Position numbers and translations under genes: made by a program. Below are positions 1 to 12,240 of a DNA stretch of 64,000 nt, piece after piece. Position 1 is the first letter of the stretch; each line of letters begins with the position of its first letter. The notes beneath the pieces are model-generated. The model saw only the letters and a list, made by a program, of their open reading frames with translations, had not been told where the DNA came from and did no database searches. This stretch comes from Omphalotus guepiniiformis (taxonomy: Eukaryota; Basidiomycota; Agaricomycetes; Agaricales; Omphalotaceae): assembly GCA_028554645.1 (NCBI GenBank), contig JAQOOI010000022.1, positions 1,612,001 through 1,676,000 of the forward strand. Reading direction: 5' to 3'.

Positions 1-842
1 TAGCAAATGAACCGCTCCCCAGACACTGTGAGGTTACGATATAGGAGCCTATGTGCTGAATAATGTATTTGTTGAGCTTCCAAAGTACACCTTGATACTG
101 CGCATACCTTCTGGGTATATTTCTGAGGAGGCGTAGGATCAAAGACCGTCACCTTCTCAACAGGGTCTTTCCAAAGGTGAATACAGGTGAATGCTTTGAA
201 TAGTAAGCATCAGTTCAGCCAAGCGACAAAGTGTAATGCGCAACACACTGAGTGAGTCAGGTATTCTTATGACATCTCCATCCATGACTATTACCGACGT
301 CTTTCTAATGCGATGCTCGTTGAGGATGATGCCGTTTTTGGATGAATCCTATAATACCATTGAGGACACCTTTGACCACGATGACTTCGAATGGAAGCTC
401 TACTTGACACGATACTATTACTCCGCCGCTAGGCGAGCGAACTCTGCAAGAAGGTGAAGGTTGATTAAAATCTATTGAGAAGATCACGCACGCGTAGAAT
501 TTACAGTGCACCCCAGAGACAGAGCTATCCAAGATGACATACGAACTGATTCTGAAGTCAGCGTGAGTCGTGAAACGCGCTGATATAGCTGAACGGACCA
601 ATATTGCGGGTTTCTGCCAATGACCACCGGTCTGTTGAGACTCAACACTATTGCTTCGAAACCGGAACACTCAACCAATTGAAGGTCTCAGCAAGAAAAT
701 GAAAAATACCTTCTTTTCGGCCGTCCTTCACTGTGACAAGCTTGGCGCATATATTCGCTGGAAACCGAGAGTTTGATCGTGAACAATGAGAGGAGGATAC
801 AGAAGATTCTTTGGACAGAGCATGTGAATTGAGGGAATGCAT
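1..842 (-). CDS. Chk2/Cds1/Rad53-like checkpoint kinase, 5' part (FHA domain and start of kinase domain)
   Basis: Partial gene; its 3' part lies beyond the left edge. Spliced reading gives MHSLNSHALSKESS..., then an FHA domain: VIGRNPQ, then SYVILDSSVSGVHCKF (the phosphopeptide-binding Ser/His core), then DSSKNGIILNEHRI and MDGDVIRIPDS. Four or more short introns (about 40-55 bases) are needed; the acceptor before SYVILD must be the second of two AGs to avoid a stop. After the FHA comes IHLWKDPVEKVTVFDPTPP and, at the very edge, YIVTSQCLGSGSFA, the glycine-rich ATP loop of a Ser/Thr kinase. FHA followed directly by a kinase is the Chk2/Cds1 architecture, a DNA-damage and replication checkpoint effector acting in the nucleus. 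The start ATG at 842 is the first in frame that I can see; an extra upstream exon is possible. A CaMK-like FHA kinase of another subgroup cannot be excluded. Confidence 0.78.
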
Positions 843-1146
843 TTACACCGAGAAATACTTTGAGGAGTAGGTTTCCTGCGATGTTGATAGCACTGGCAGC
901 TAGGCAGACTTAAAGGTAAGGAGACTGGTATGTAATACAATGCAATTCGTCGGCGCGACACGACACATCACGTGCTGCGACCCTTCCGAGGTGTCACAGT
1001 CATACTAGTATCTTAGCCTTGAGCAGAATTACTTAAGATCATACATGCTGAACGTTTGGACTTGAGTATTCTTGCACTATCAGAAAGGTCTCGCTTGAGG
1101 CCAGAGGCTACCAAATACTAGGTCTCGGATCCAAGAAGTACATACA

Positions 1147-3551
1147 TCAATCATAACCCTTCCCACTTCGTTGCTTTGCTCTCTTCGGTTTTTTATGTTT
1201 CTTATCCAAGTCGCGCTCGCGGTTAGCCAGCACTGCAGCCATTCTGGCATGCTTCGGTGCAAGGATTGTTCCGTTGTCAGTAACGGAGTTTTGATGCGGG
1301 TATGCGGTAGCACGAGAGAATTCTCTTCCCCCGTGTAAAACACCTTTGGCAAAGACGCGTCCCCCAACAGCAGCCTTTTCATCGAAAAATTCATGATCAA
1401 GGGCACGGGATTTCTGCCCTTGCCCAACAGCAGGCAGGATAGCTTGCGGGAGTTCGGATGCAACGTATGTATCAGCATCTTTACCAACTCGAGTGACCGG
1501 TGCTCGTTTCTTGCCAGCGACCTTTTTCAAGGAAATTTCGTGGGTCCGCTCATTAAAATCCTTTTCTGATATGCCTGGAGGAGGGTGACAGAACAGCAAT
1601 TTGGCGTTCACATAGTCTTTCAGAATATAGCGTGCTGCCCGTGCCTCGTCAGGATTGCCTTGCCCTGACCGCATGTACCCTCGGGCAACTAGGCGGCAAC
1701 AATGTCAGCTTAGAAAAATTGAAGGCTGATGATTTACGCAGGCATATGCAATCAAAAAATTTTCTGCATTTATCTGACCATCCCCTCCTTCTTCTATACC
1801 CCTTGCTTGGATGGTAAGACCATATGTGGCTTCTAATACCTCCCTAGGTAGGCGCTTGACAACCAGTGATACAGGGCCCGTATACTCCCTCATTTGGTCG
1901 ATTGGAAGAACACCATCACAGACAAGCTCGGCCTTGGTAGTTGCAAATTGCGGGAACACAAGACCAGGACAATCACACAATACTATCGATTCAGATAGAT
2001 GAATTGTTTGGAAATGCTTTGTTTTCCCGGGTGTGGAAGACACGCTGACTTTCTTCTCGCCGAGCAAGGAGTTGATTGTACTAGACTTTCCAACGTTCGG
2101 GTACCCAACCAGACCAACGACCAGTTTCGTTGGTGGTATACCGTTAGCATCTGCAAATGCTGGGGGAAGAGAAAGCGAAGTCAGCAAAAAGGGAGAAATA
2201 GAAACAAAAGTATGGCGGTGGCGACACACTTGATAGATCAGGAGCTCTTTTAACAAACAATTCTTCCAGCTCTAATACGGAAAGAACCCTTGCTCTGGGA
2301 TCAGATTCATCCTCCTCATCTGCAGAATAGTAGGCGTCTTCATCGTCCTCATCACTGGAGTAAGCATCATCGCTGCCCTCAGCCTCCTCAATGTCTTCAC
2401 CTCCACTATGGAGGGGCGAAGAAGGAGGCTCGCCATCTGTTTCATCCTCACTTTGAGCCGCCTCCTTTTCGTTCCGAGGTTGTGTACTCAGCGCAGCCTC
2501 TCGTCTCGCTTCCTGTAGAGCAGATGCGTTTGCGGCGGAAAAAAACGCATATTGGATGTTTTGCTCCTCAAAGTAGTCGGACCATTGTGTCCTGCGTGTA
2601 ATTAAGTATTGTTGAGTGTAAAGCAAACAACAGAGAGTTTCGGTATCTCGCCTTTGCTGTGCGGTCAACAAGTCTGCCTTATTGATAAGTAGTAAACTCC
2701 GCCGTTTACCCTTCCCCGTGCCGCGCTCTCCCTCAGGGCCTTCCACGTCTTTGATGTAGTCCTCTAGATCCTCGCAGCGGAAGCGTAAGGGATTACGGGC
2801 GTCAACGATCTGTACAATCAGGTGCGATCGTTCCAATACACGCCATAGTTGTCTCCATACTTCGAGATTGCGTTCGAAAGGTGTAAGTAGGAATCGTTCC
2901 TCTTCTTGCAAACTGGAAAGTACAATCAGTATATTGGAATATACAACAAAGCCAAAACGCACACCGCTAGTCCTCTACGCCAGTCCAAAAAAGCAGCCTT
3001 CTCCTGCCGCTCTAGTTCGGCGGTAGTCATTGTTTTCGTCCATGGTGGCCGCCTTGGCACTCGGAGTTTCTGCTTATTCTCCTGGTGCTTCTTCAAGGTC
3101 TTTTTCTCTTCCTGTTCGCTCAGCAGGTAGGGATTTTGGGTTGCATTGGTCGTCTGCTGAATCACTCGGACGTTCCTTCGTTCTAGAACGTGTGAGATGG
3201 GAAATCAGATGCTTCATGTACGCATGCATACCTGCCGTAAAGTCCGTCTCAGCCAACTGCGCTGTATTGAGGAACTCGTCAAGATCGCGCTCTTGTGTTA
3301 CAGATTTTAATCGTGATGTCGAGTCAAGATCCGTAGTGTACTTGAGGAACTCTCTCAACAAATCGAAATAAGAACAGTGCTTCAAAGACGAACCATGCCC
3401 GATTCTTGTATTTTCCTTGCATCCTTCACCTTCTGATTGATGATTGCCCGTCCGAGACCACTAGGATTCGGATTTCTCGATTTTGGAGCCTGGAATGATC
3501 AGAAGATGAGTAACCTATCAGTTCGCAATCCACAGGAGTAAAGCTTGCCAT
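1147..3551 (-). CDS. LSG1: Large-subunit GTPase 1 (Lsg1), cytoplasmic 60S maturation
   Basis: Circularly permuted GTPase: the G4 motif NKADLL (near 2690) precedes G1 GYPNVGKSS (near 2095) and G3 DCPGL, the order typical of the YlqF/Lsg1 family. The N-terminal segment carries GLGRAIINQKVKDARK and RDLDEFLNTAQLAETDFTA, diagnostic for Lsg1. A strongly acidic Asp/Glu/Ser insert lies between G4 and G1 (about 2260-2480). The C-terminus is basic (KKHKKPKRAKQ), as in other Lsg1 proteins. Known role in yeast: releasing the export adaptor Nmd3 from pre-60S subunits in the cytoplasm. Several small introns interrupt the gene. The first exon is uncertain: the ATG at 3551 (MASFTP) can be joined in phase to APKSRNPNPSG through an intron with an unusual GTGGAT donor, so the first few residues are tentative. 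The rest is secure. Confidence 0.9.
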
Positions 3552-3861
3552 ATGATAGCACTTCTTGGAACAACTACCTCAAGTGACAAGCCTGAGCGGT
3601 GAAAATTAGTCAGTCAACGTCACCCAGCGGTCACCCACGCTAAATAAGGTAACAGCACGTGTTTAATGTCAAAGCATCGGTTACGACGATCTTTCTGTGA
3701 GGATCTTCGACCTTGGTTTAGATATAATAACAGATTTCAACTGAACAGCGGCATTGTGTATATAAAGAAAGTGTATATTGCGCAAGAATCAGATTAATTT
3801 CTTATCTCAAGGTACATAAGCCTGAAAGCACAGCTTGGCAGTGTTGAATCGGACTCTAATA
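3552..3861. other. Intergenic, Lsg1 promoter side and 3' flank of the GH5 gene
   Basis: No gene seen. It must hold the 3' UTR of the endoglucanase and the promoter of LSG1, both on the minus strand. A TATA-like TATATAAAG lies at 3759-3767, about 210 bases from the LSG1 start; its use is not proven. Confidence 0.5.
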
Positions 3862-5496
3862 TCACGGAAGATTGGGTAGAACTTGGAGATCGATGATGAG
3901 TGAAGTTGAAGTGATTGAAGACATAGCGTGACTCACTGGCTGAAGTCCATAGCGCTTCATCTGTACCGTTGGTGAAAGGGGTGAGCGTAAGAACGTATGT
4001 GGAGTCGAAAGCACCAGCAGCCCATGCCGTGAAGCCAACAATCTACGTACATACACTTGTTAGAAGCATTTTAGAATTGTTCATAGTCAAATGCGCACCG
4101 TGTCTGAGTTCTCCTTAACATACGCCAGCTCTGAATTTAGACTATCAGATGCATGTGTAGTCAATGTCAATTCCTGTGTTTTCCAATAACGCGCTTACTA
4201 GGTCTCGCAGGAAGCGGTATTACCTCCACCTGTTTCGCTGAGAAGAGCCTGCCTGTTGCCGTTCTCTGTCAAGAAGTTCACCAGAGTAGTCAAAACATCG
4301 ACGTTGTCCTAACGAAACCAATCAATTCATCACTAAGGACACGCGCTACTGCCCTGCTGAACGTACAGTAACGCAATCCGGATGGGTTCCGCTGTTGTCA
4401 CTGTCAAGGTACTTGTGTACTATGCGAACATTGATTCAACATTGACAGAAATTTCAGAAAGCATACTGACCATCAAAAATAATCTTGTCAGTTCCACCGC
4501 TCGGATCTGTTAAATTGACAAGGTAAGGTCCTGCTTCAGTGGGGAAAGCCTGAGCGCTCGAATACGAAGAGCCTGGAGCGAGAATGTATTGGGTGGTTGC
4601 ACCGGCAGCACGGATTGCATTGATCGCAGCTTGCACAGAGTCAGCCCACATAGCAATAGAAGGAAGGTCATGAGGTTCATTCATGACTCCAAACTAGAAT
4701 GTAGGATCTCCGATGAGCCTGAACCGGTTTCAAATACAAGGAATAAAGACATACGATTATTTTATCGTTGTTGGCATATTTCGCTGCAAGCTGAGACCAT
4801 AAACTCGCAAACTGGTCATTAGATGGTCCTCCTTGGCCGATGATTTGTCCATTCCAACGAGCATAATTGTGCTGCATAGCGTATGACAAGCAAGCTCTCA
4901 AAAGCAGTCTTGGGTAGACTTACCACATCCACAATGATGTACGGGCTAGTGGAAGACGACAGAGCAGCTTGCACTGTAGCATCATATCGAGCGAAAAACG
5001 TAGGATCAATGGATCCACCGACGGTCGGGGTCATAAGTTGCCAGGCGAAAAATCAATTGAGTTTCTGATGCTTCATTGAGATTCGAATTCCACGTACCGA
5101 ACGCTATAAGAAGTCAGGTTTTGCTTTGAGAAAAAGAAGAGGCTTGGACTCACGAATGCGGAAAATGTTAGCGCCTTGAGACGCAAAATGCTGAAACTGA
5201 GCAACTGGAGGGTCAACGCCGGTCCCGTTGAAGGAACCGTCAGTTGCCTAGGAAAACAGAAATGAAGATGCAAAAGCACGTCTATTGCAGTATCGCTCAC
5301 CACGCTGAAATCATATCCTGGCATTGTAGTTAGTTTCCCGAGGTGCCCTTGATTCTGCAGTAAAATGCACACCTGCTGTGTTCACACCCCCAACAAATGG
5401 AATGGATGCAGATGCAGCCCGGGAGTTCGGTGGAGCTGCAGCAGCTAACAACACTGCGTGAAGGACGACGGTCAAAGCAGAGAGGACGTGTTGCAT
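3862..5496 (-). CDS. Secreted GH5 endo-beta-1,4-glucanase (cellulase)
   Basis: The protein begins MQHVLSALTVVLHAVLLAAAAP, a signal peptide, followed by IPFVGGVNTAGVHF, the start of the GH5 barrel. Spliced pieces give FRIPFAWQLMTP, IVDVHNYARWNG, then MNEPHDLP with the acid/base Glu (near 4676), an IIFDVHKYLD strand, and LLSETGGGN with the nucleophile Glu (near 4235). These are the features of fungal GH5 subfamily 5 endoglucanases that cut internal cellulose bonds. Many short introns break the gene. There is no cellulose-binding module: the catalytic domain follows the signal peptide after a very short linker. The C-terminus chosen (LPNLP stop at 3862) uses an intron that starts GTGAGT; reading through it instead gives a longer, poorly conserved tail. 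TATATAAA at 5707-5714 may be part of its promoter. Confidence 0.88.
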
Positions 5497-5996
5497 ACTG
5501 TAACAGAGAAGAGAATGTTGGTCCTGAACCTAAGTTATGGCACGCTCTTATGTACCAGAGGTCTGATGGTTGATCTTGTTGCTCTGCGGCCATCGGAAAG
5601 AAGACGGAAGAGCCGCGAGATAATCATGGAAACCGGTAGATTCACGGTGACAGAAGCAAGTGGCGTAGTTAAAAGAAGAGTGCCCGAATATTGAGCGAAG
5701 AGGTAATATATAAAACAGTTATGCCGCTTGTAGAGAGCTCAAGAGCGGTTAAGTCTTCAGCAGAACCTGGAAAAATAAGTGTCCTTCAAGTTACAGCATC
5801 AGACAGTACCCACCTGGTCCTACCCAGAGCTGTACCGTGAATCTGTGAGCTCCACAGTGCCACAAGGACTGTCCTGATTTTTCACGTTATCCAGGATTTG
5901 CTGATGAGCGCAACGCGAGTCCAAAGTCAAAGTTGAACTGGCCGGTCCGCTCGCCGTGTCACCTTTTACCGGTAACTGCACATTATTTAGTCTTGC
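5497..5996. promoter_or_regulatory. Divergent promoter region, GH5 endoglucanase / LYR-motif protein
   Basis: This 500-base gap separates two divergently transcribed genes. An AT-rich TATATAAA element sits at 5707-5714, 211 bases from the endoglucanase start and 283 from the LYR gene start. An open frame at 5933-6172 is not a separate gene: it overlaps the first exon and intron of the LYR gene in another frame. I see no other coding signal. Confidence 0.45.
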
Positions 5997-7186
5997 ATGA
6001 CTTCAAAGCAGAGCATATTTTCTCTCTACCGAACATACTTGCGTCAGGTCAGACTGCTTCCACACCACTATCTTCGGTAAACAGCTCCTATTCGTTCTAT
6101 TTTGCTATATATTCATCTCATTCAGCCAGTTCTTCCGTGTCAAAGCTTCAGATGATTTCCGTGCTATTATAGGAACCCGTGCCAATGGGCCTCTCCGACA
6201 ACAAAAAATAAAGAGAGTTTCGAAAGTGCGTCTTATTCTTCAACTTCGTCGTACACCCGGTTCACGTGTGCTCAGGATCTACGGAGGATTGTCTATGCTA
6301 GGAATGGGCGAGTCGATGCTTTCAATTACATCTTGGATCTAGCATACGGAAGGAGAGGGAAACTCAAATGGGAAATAATGACTGTTAGTTCTATTCCAGC
6401 AATTCATTTTGCCTTTCTAAAAAGTTTCAGCCTCTTTTGTCGGATCCAGCTGCTCCTCTTCCACCGAGGATCATACCTGCAGCAGAGAAGTCTCGACCTC
6501 CTGTTTACTCACCAGAACTGACTGCTCTCCTCACCAATGAGATCTCGCGGACAAGGAATAGTAAAGCCCTCGATCTCAAGTACCTGAAATTTCCCCCAAT
6601 TCTGTCGGTTAGAGCAGATCCCTCTTCGGACGAGGCGCGAACGCTGGGGCCTCTCAGCAAGCGACTCGAATTAAACACTCGCTGGCGCTACTTCACTCGA
6701 GAATGGAAAAAGGTTTTTCCGGCGGCTCAAGTGGTCGTCAAGAATTTGGAAGGCACACTAGAGACAGACTCTGCGGACATTGCTCAGGCAGGAATCAGAG
6801 GTGCCGGCTTTCAGGGCATGGGTCTTCTTGAAGAAATCGAGGAAATAGTTGGGCCGCTGTCAAGTCCTCTTCCTGTGACACGGAGGGAACGACTGCGCTT
6901 TGATGAGAGAAAAACTCAAAGTGGTAGGCTTACGGAGGGCAAACATCCTTCTCGCTGGATTCGTCGTCGTTATCAGGCTCTTCTGGGCAGACTACCGGTG
7001 CTTGTGTACAATGTCCCACTGAAGCAGCAGTCACGAAATACTGGACGTTACAATGTTGCTTTGTCCAACAATGCTGTTTTTCATGCAGGCAGAATGAGCG
7101 CCCACCGAAGAGTGGATTTGGATGATGTAAATCGTGCCTGGCTGGAACGGTCTCTCGACAGAAGTACTAAAGAAAAATGTATGTAA
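5997..7186 (+). CDS. LYR-motif protein (Cup1-like complex 1 LYR family), probably mitochondrial
   Basis: The ATG at 5997 opens MTSKQSIFSLYRTYLRQVRL, an LYR tripeptide followed by the usual basic helix. A GTAAAC...TTCAG intron and a GTGCGT...CTCAG intron then link QFFRVKASDDFRAIIG to DLRRIVYARNGRVDAFNYIL and DLAYGRRGKLKWE; the YGRRGK ending is typical of the Cup1-like LYR domain. A third intron leads to a long second half with HPSRWIRRRYQALLGRLPV. LYR proteins generally bind mitochondrial acyl carrier protein and assist assembly of respiratory complexes, mitoribosomes or Fe-S clusters; the particular client here is unknown. The stop at 7184 lies inside a GTATGT that is a perfect donor, so a slightly different last exon is possible. 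Confidence 0.72.
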
Positions 7187-7569
7187 AACGTTTCAAACTC
7201 TGGGTTGCCTTCTGCATATCGTATGTTGACGAACTTTTCGTAGTGAAAACGTGAATGTGATCTCAGGTGTTTACGCTTTAGTACTCGGCCCCTAGCCTCA
7301 ATAAAACGACGACTTGAGAATAGGTCTTGCACTCTATGAACCGGGACCTCGTCGGCTGGGTACGAAATCTGGATTCAGTGAGATCGAGCCGATTAGGATA
7401 AACATTATCTGGCAGTTTGCAAGAAGAGCTGCACGTCGTTCGGATACGAAACATCTTTTGGATATACCAAGTGTGCTAACACAGTATGAGAGGAGATGAA
7501 TCGTGACCGGCTAAAAGCATCGTACAAACGAAGAGAGGGCAATAAATACAGGAATAGCAGATATCTTAC

Positions 7570-10500
7570 TCAAGCGCCGGACTTTTCGATTTCCAGACCG
7601 TGGAGATCGATGACATACATGCTATAGTTCCGATCGTGTGCTTGCGAGGTTCTGGGGTCATTCGGTCTAAGGTCTACACCACATTGAAGTGCGAGCATCG
7701 TTTGGTATTCATCAAAGCTGAATTCTTGTTGTTGACGAATACCGTCAAGCATGTCCTGTCGGGAATGCGTTTGATACAAAGATATCGCAATGAAGAATTG
7801 GAAAATACCTGAGGAGACAGAAAGAAAAGCGAGTAATACCTCTTGGCTCGATCAAAAACTTCGCTGGAGGGGTTATGAGTGATGGTTTTCACACTTTGCT
7901 GTAATGCAAGAACGTTTCGGAGGATCTTTCGAATTCCGTACACATTTGGCCGTCGAAGGAACCGCGCGCTGGAAATCAGTACGTGCTCCATCAGGTGGCC
8001 CAAACCGACAAAAATGAATCTGCCCGCGATGATCTTAGCTGTCGAACAGTGTGAACATGAAGCACATACTGTCGTGCGAGGCTCGAGATGTTGGGTGAGA
8101 GAACGTCATCGCATTCCGCTAAGTCGTTATTCAAATCAATGATATGGGGATCAGGTTCGCCCGCCTCGGAATCAATAGAATAATTCCCCTGGACGCGGTT
8201 GAATATATAACTATGGTGAAGTTGAAACAAACACACCTGCATAGCGAACGCCAGATAGTATAATGTTCGGCATCTGATATCGATGCGAATGCTGTCTAGT
8301 ATGAGCTCAGACAGTTGCTCGTATGTTTTAAGGAGGGCTTGGAAGCGGCTGCAGAGCTATTGAGTTGATATAAGACAAGTTTTAACAAGATATATACTGA
8401 CAGAGACATTTCCTTTGACAGCGGAAGATCTAATCGCTCCGTCGGGGAAGCCAAGGGAAGGAAAGGCATAAAGGGTGTATACGGAATGGAGACCGCAGAA
8501 AGTGGCTCAAGATTTTGTGGTGTAGGGGGCACATCATCGGTCCGAGCTTTGAGCGAACTCAATTCCGAGGCAAACCATGTCTGTGGAGTAGAATCAGAAG
8601 ACGAAGGACACGAGCAAGAGGCGTACTGACAATACTGCGATACAAGCTGGCTAATGCTGCCAAATTTCTGATTGAAGGAATAAGATCCTCTTTTGTCAAA
8701 CGATTCTGGCCGAGTATGTTCAACTCCAGGTGAGTTTCCTGCTCACAAAGCTTCTTCTGTTGCGGAGTGCTCGACAACAAGGTATTCTGCAATTCGGCTA
8801 GACAAGGCATCAGTTCTGATCGTTGAGCCCACTGTGCGGCGATGGCGACACGAGCCTGAGATGAATCGTCTTGCGTGGAGGAGACAAGATCTTGGAATCT
8901 ATCACTACATCGTTGGTAGAACTGAATGATGACACCAAGGATCAGGCGACAATAATTCTCTCTGTGAAACGGTGTGGTTTGAAGCATGACACATAGCGAA
9001 TTAATTAAAGCCATGAGATGGGTGCCGGCCTAAAAAATCACACTGTCAACGCCAAGGTTCGTCCAAAGACAAGAAAGGACAAAGTACCTTGGCTAACGGT
9101 TCAGGCGATAGACGCTTAGACAGAGGATCAGGCTGAAATGCTTCCGAACCAGTTATTTATCAGGCCCAGAAACAAATCGAGGGGTACGTCGAACGTACCA
9201 GTAATCGCTTGATGGAACAGAAAGGACACCTTCTCCTCAAGTTGGGGAAGATAAACTTTGAGAACGAACTCGTCTAGTATCGCACCGGAATCACGAGTGG
9301 ATTCCATGTCGGACGGAAGGATTTCCGCTATGCGTTCCAGGAAGGCCAGTGTGGGTTGGAACAGTACAGTGACGTGGAAGACGTTGGGCTTGATTAACAG
9401 CCGATGGTGCTGCCCCGCTCCAAGTAGCCTGTCATCTGTACCGACGCTTGATAATACAGATTGTGCAGCATTTTCCGCGGATCCTTGTACAAGACCAGGC
9501 ATGGTATCCTTCAAGACTTGTGTAAGCTCATCCTCGTGAGGTCTCAGTATCTTGTTCATTAGCTTAATGTCCGTGTCTGCAAATCTGAACACAGACTAGA
9601 GAGGGATGAAGTGAGGAAAAATTCGCATATAAGAAGATACTACCAACCTTGGTCTTATCTCTAGAAAAACGTCCTTCTCTCAGAATTTCGTTTATAGAAG
9701 ATATTGGATTTCGTCCGGATATTGAGCCTTCTTCTTCGTTCGTGAGGTAGTCGTATATAAGAGTTTTCAGCTTTTAGAGATGCCCAAAGTACATTAGAAA
9801 TACCGAGCTGTGACTGAGACAATACAGAAACCTGCCTCAGCTTGGATAGTCATCCATATGTCAACGAGTGGGAACAACGATCCTGGCTTGGTCCCAGAGG
9901 AGTCTTTGAAGTCCCTGCGCTGCAATGAAGAATTTAATTCAGATCCGAATTCAAAAAGAGCTCACTTACTGATCCTATACGATTCGCCACCTCGTAGATG
10001 ACTCTTAATCCCTGCGCCACCGCATCCATCTTCGAATAAAGAGTCCAGAAGAAATCTCTCAAAATTTCATGATCAACATGCTGGGCTGAAGATTCAAGTG
10101 CGGCAAGTCTTAATACAGATGCACTCAAAAACTCATTCTTGTGTGTGACGACCATTGCCGGGTCCGCAGAGAATATGTACACTCCTTCAGACCTTCCAGT
10201 AGAGAAACCAAATATAGAGTTTCGTCGGCCATACTCTGCTCTATCAGAGACTTCGTCCAATGTGTTATCCACAAGCGAAAAGATCTCGTTGGATATTCGT
10301 TGTGCAACTATGTCGAGTGCGCTGCCCAGTCTACCCAAGACAGCCAAAGATTCAAGGACTGTCTCCATATAAGCAAACGAGTCGGCCTCAGGATTGATCA
10401 TGGCTTGGGTATTACGGGGTATCGAAGATGAGAACATGTTTGTGGGAGCGGAAGTGACTTCATCCAAGTCCAGCGGAGGGTCATTAGGCCTGAGCGCAAG

Positions 10501-12164
10501 GTCATGGAGGAAACGTGCCAAGCGAGTCTGTCGGAACGATGAAGAGTTTGGGGAAGATTGTGGTTGAGTTGAAGATTTTGTGTCCGTTTCGAGCTCAAAT
10601 TCGACCTTTGGGACTATGAAAAGTGAATGGATAGACTTCAACGGACATGCCATATGCCTTACATTCTCGTTGATTAGGTGTGTACGGTGCCCACCTGGAG
10701 TCACACCAAAATGATTTGAGATACAGGTGACTGTGTAATTCGTCAATTAATATCTCTCGCAAAGCCTGTATTTGGACATCAGATACTGCGCCCGATGAAA
10801 TTGCAGAGAAACTCACGGTCTCTTGGCCTACAAGATAGCTCCTCAAATCAGACACGGCTCCAATTTCGAGCATTTCGGACTTGTTGATAATTTTGAGGTT
10901 CCGGACCAGGACAACGGATGCTTGTAACAAGCGTTTCTCAGACATCAAAGTCTCTAGTAGATCCGGTACAGTTTTCAACAGTTCGCTAGAAAATGAAGGT
11001 ATGTTGATCAGAACAAAGCTGTATTTTGTTTACATACATCTGGTCCAAGATACGTATCATCTCTTCTAGGGTTTGACCTCTCGACCATAATTGCACAAGA
11101 TCAGCACGTTTGCTTCCTAACGCCTCCTTAGATTCTTGCAGCGCTGCTTTGGCTTCACCAATCTGTGTTTGTGTAGCTCCTAGATGATTTAGTAGGGAAG
11201 CATGATGGGGGAGGGACGCAGCGAAGGCTTGATAATGCTCTAGATAAAGGTGCAATCAGAGCACTGAGCACTGACATACAGGAAAGTTGTCACATACTAT
11301 CGACCGATCCTTTCAGTGCCTTAGACAACATGTTTTTCGTCCGCTGAAATGATTCCATGTCTTTTCCAGACGACGATTCGTCTAGAAGTTGTAGTGCTAG
11401 ATCCACGGTGTTAAACTGACATTGGTTAGAGATAAGTGAGTGCACCAAGCTATCCACTTACATCTGGGTCAATGACGAACTCCCAGCCATCCTTCACTTT
11501 GTCTAAAACAGCTTCATTGGAGTTGAGCAACGTTACGAGGGACCATAGGAACGGGCTTACCGTCAATATCCCCTGCTCGAGCCCCACCTGTGGCCTTTCT
11601 CCCCGGTACCTTTTCTCGTATTCGCTGTTGCCTTGCGCGCTCTGCTATCTTCTCGTCTTCCCGTGCTCTCTGATATTCGTATTCTTCGCTCCCATTGGTC
11701 ATAGCGCGTCTTCGTGAGCCAGCGGATTGAAATGCGGACAAAACATTAGTAAGGGAAGATGGTGACGTGGATTCATCCTCTCCAGGATTGCTCGGTGTTC
11801 GTAGCGGCATTGCGCGGGCGTTTGAAGGGGTGTTTGGGTTGCTGATCGCACCGCGCAACCGGTGCCCAGAAACCGAGCTACTGGCAGTAGCGGTACTTTC
11901 TCTATTCCGGTCTGAATTGGAGTATTCAGAAGTCCGATTTCTTAGCTCGGACCTTTGAGGACGAGAAGGTCCAATCGGTGCAGTGTTGGGGGGGTTGACT
12001 CCACGAACGGAACTGTTGCTAGGTGTTGTAGGCCGCGACGGTAGTCTGCTTATCTGCAATGGTCTCGTTGGAGCTGACGATGGAGGAGAAGCTGGAGCAT
12101 TTATACTACTAGAAACAGAGGGTGAACGACTTTGACGAGTAGGAAAAGGAGGAGCTCGCGACAT
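7570..12164 (-). CDS. SEC8: Exocyst complex subunit Sec8 (EXOC4)
   Basis: A long multi-exon gene of roughly 1,100-1,200 codons. The first about 200 residues are Ser/Pro/Arg-rich and low complexity (MSRAPPFPTRQSRSPS...). The conserved Sec8 N-domain follows: WEFVIDPDFNTVDLALQLLD, then HYQAFAASLPHHASLLNHL, a coiled coil (GEAKAALQESKEALGSKRAD), and LDQIELLKTVPDLLETLM. The middle contains a Ser/Thr-rich insert and SFAYMETVLESLAVLGRLG; the C-terminal helical region continues to VIDLHGLEIEKSGA. Sec8 is a core rod subunit of the octameric exocyst, which tethers secretory vesicles at sites of polarised growth such as hyphal tips. The start codon at 12164 is clear because the divergent LDAH-type gene begins only 76 bases away. 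Sec3, another subunit of the same complex, is encoded about 23 kb downstream in this window. Confidence 0.88.
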
Positions 12165-12240
12165 ATAAGAGCACTGTTAAGCTTACAATTCAGTTGTTGG
12201 ACACTCGCCTATATCCGATTTCAAGCCCAGCACTATCATT
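12165..12240. promoter_or_regulatory. Compact bidirectional promoter, SEC8 / LDAH-like
   Basis: Only 76 bases separate the two divergent start codons, so both 5' UTRs and core promoter elements must be very short, overlapping, or extend into the neighbouring gene. No TATA box is visible. Confidence 0.6.

Noticed and set aside
5933..6172. Open frame of 79 residues upstream of the LYR-motif gene
   Set aside because: It overlaps the true first exon and intron in another frame; the ATG at 5997 in the correct frame gives the LYR motif.
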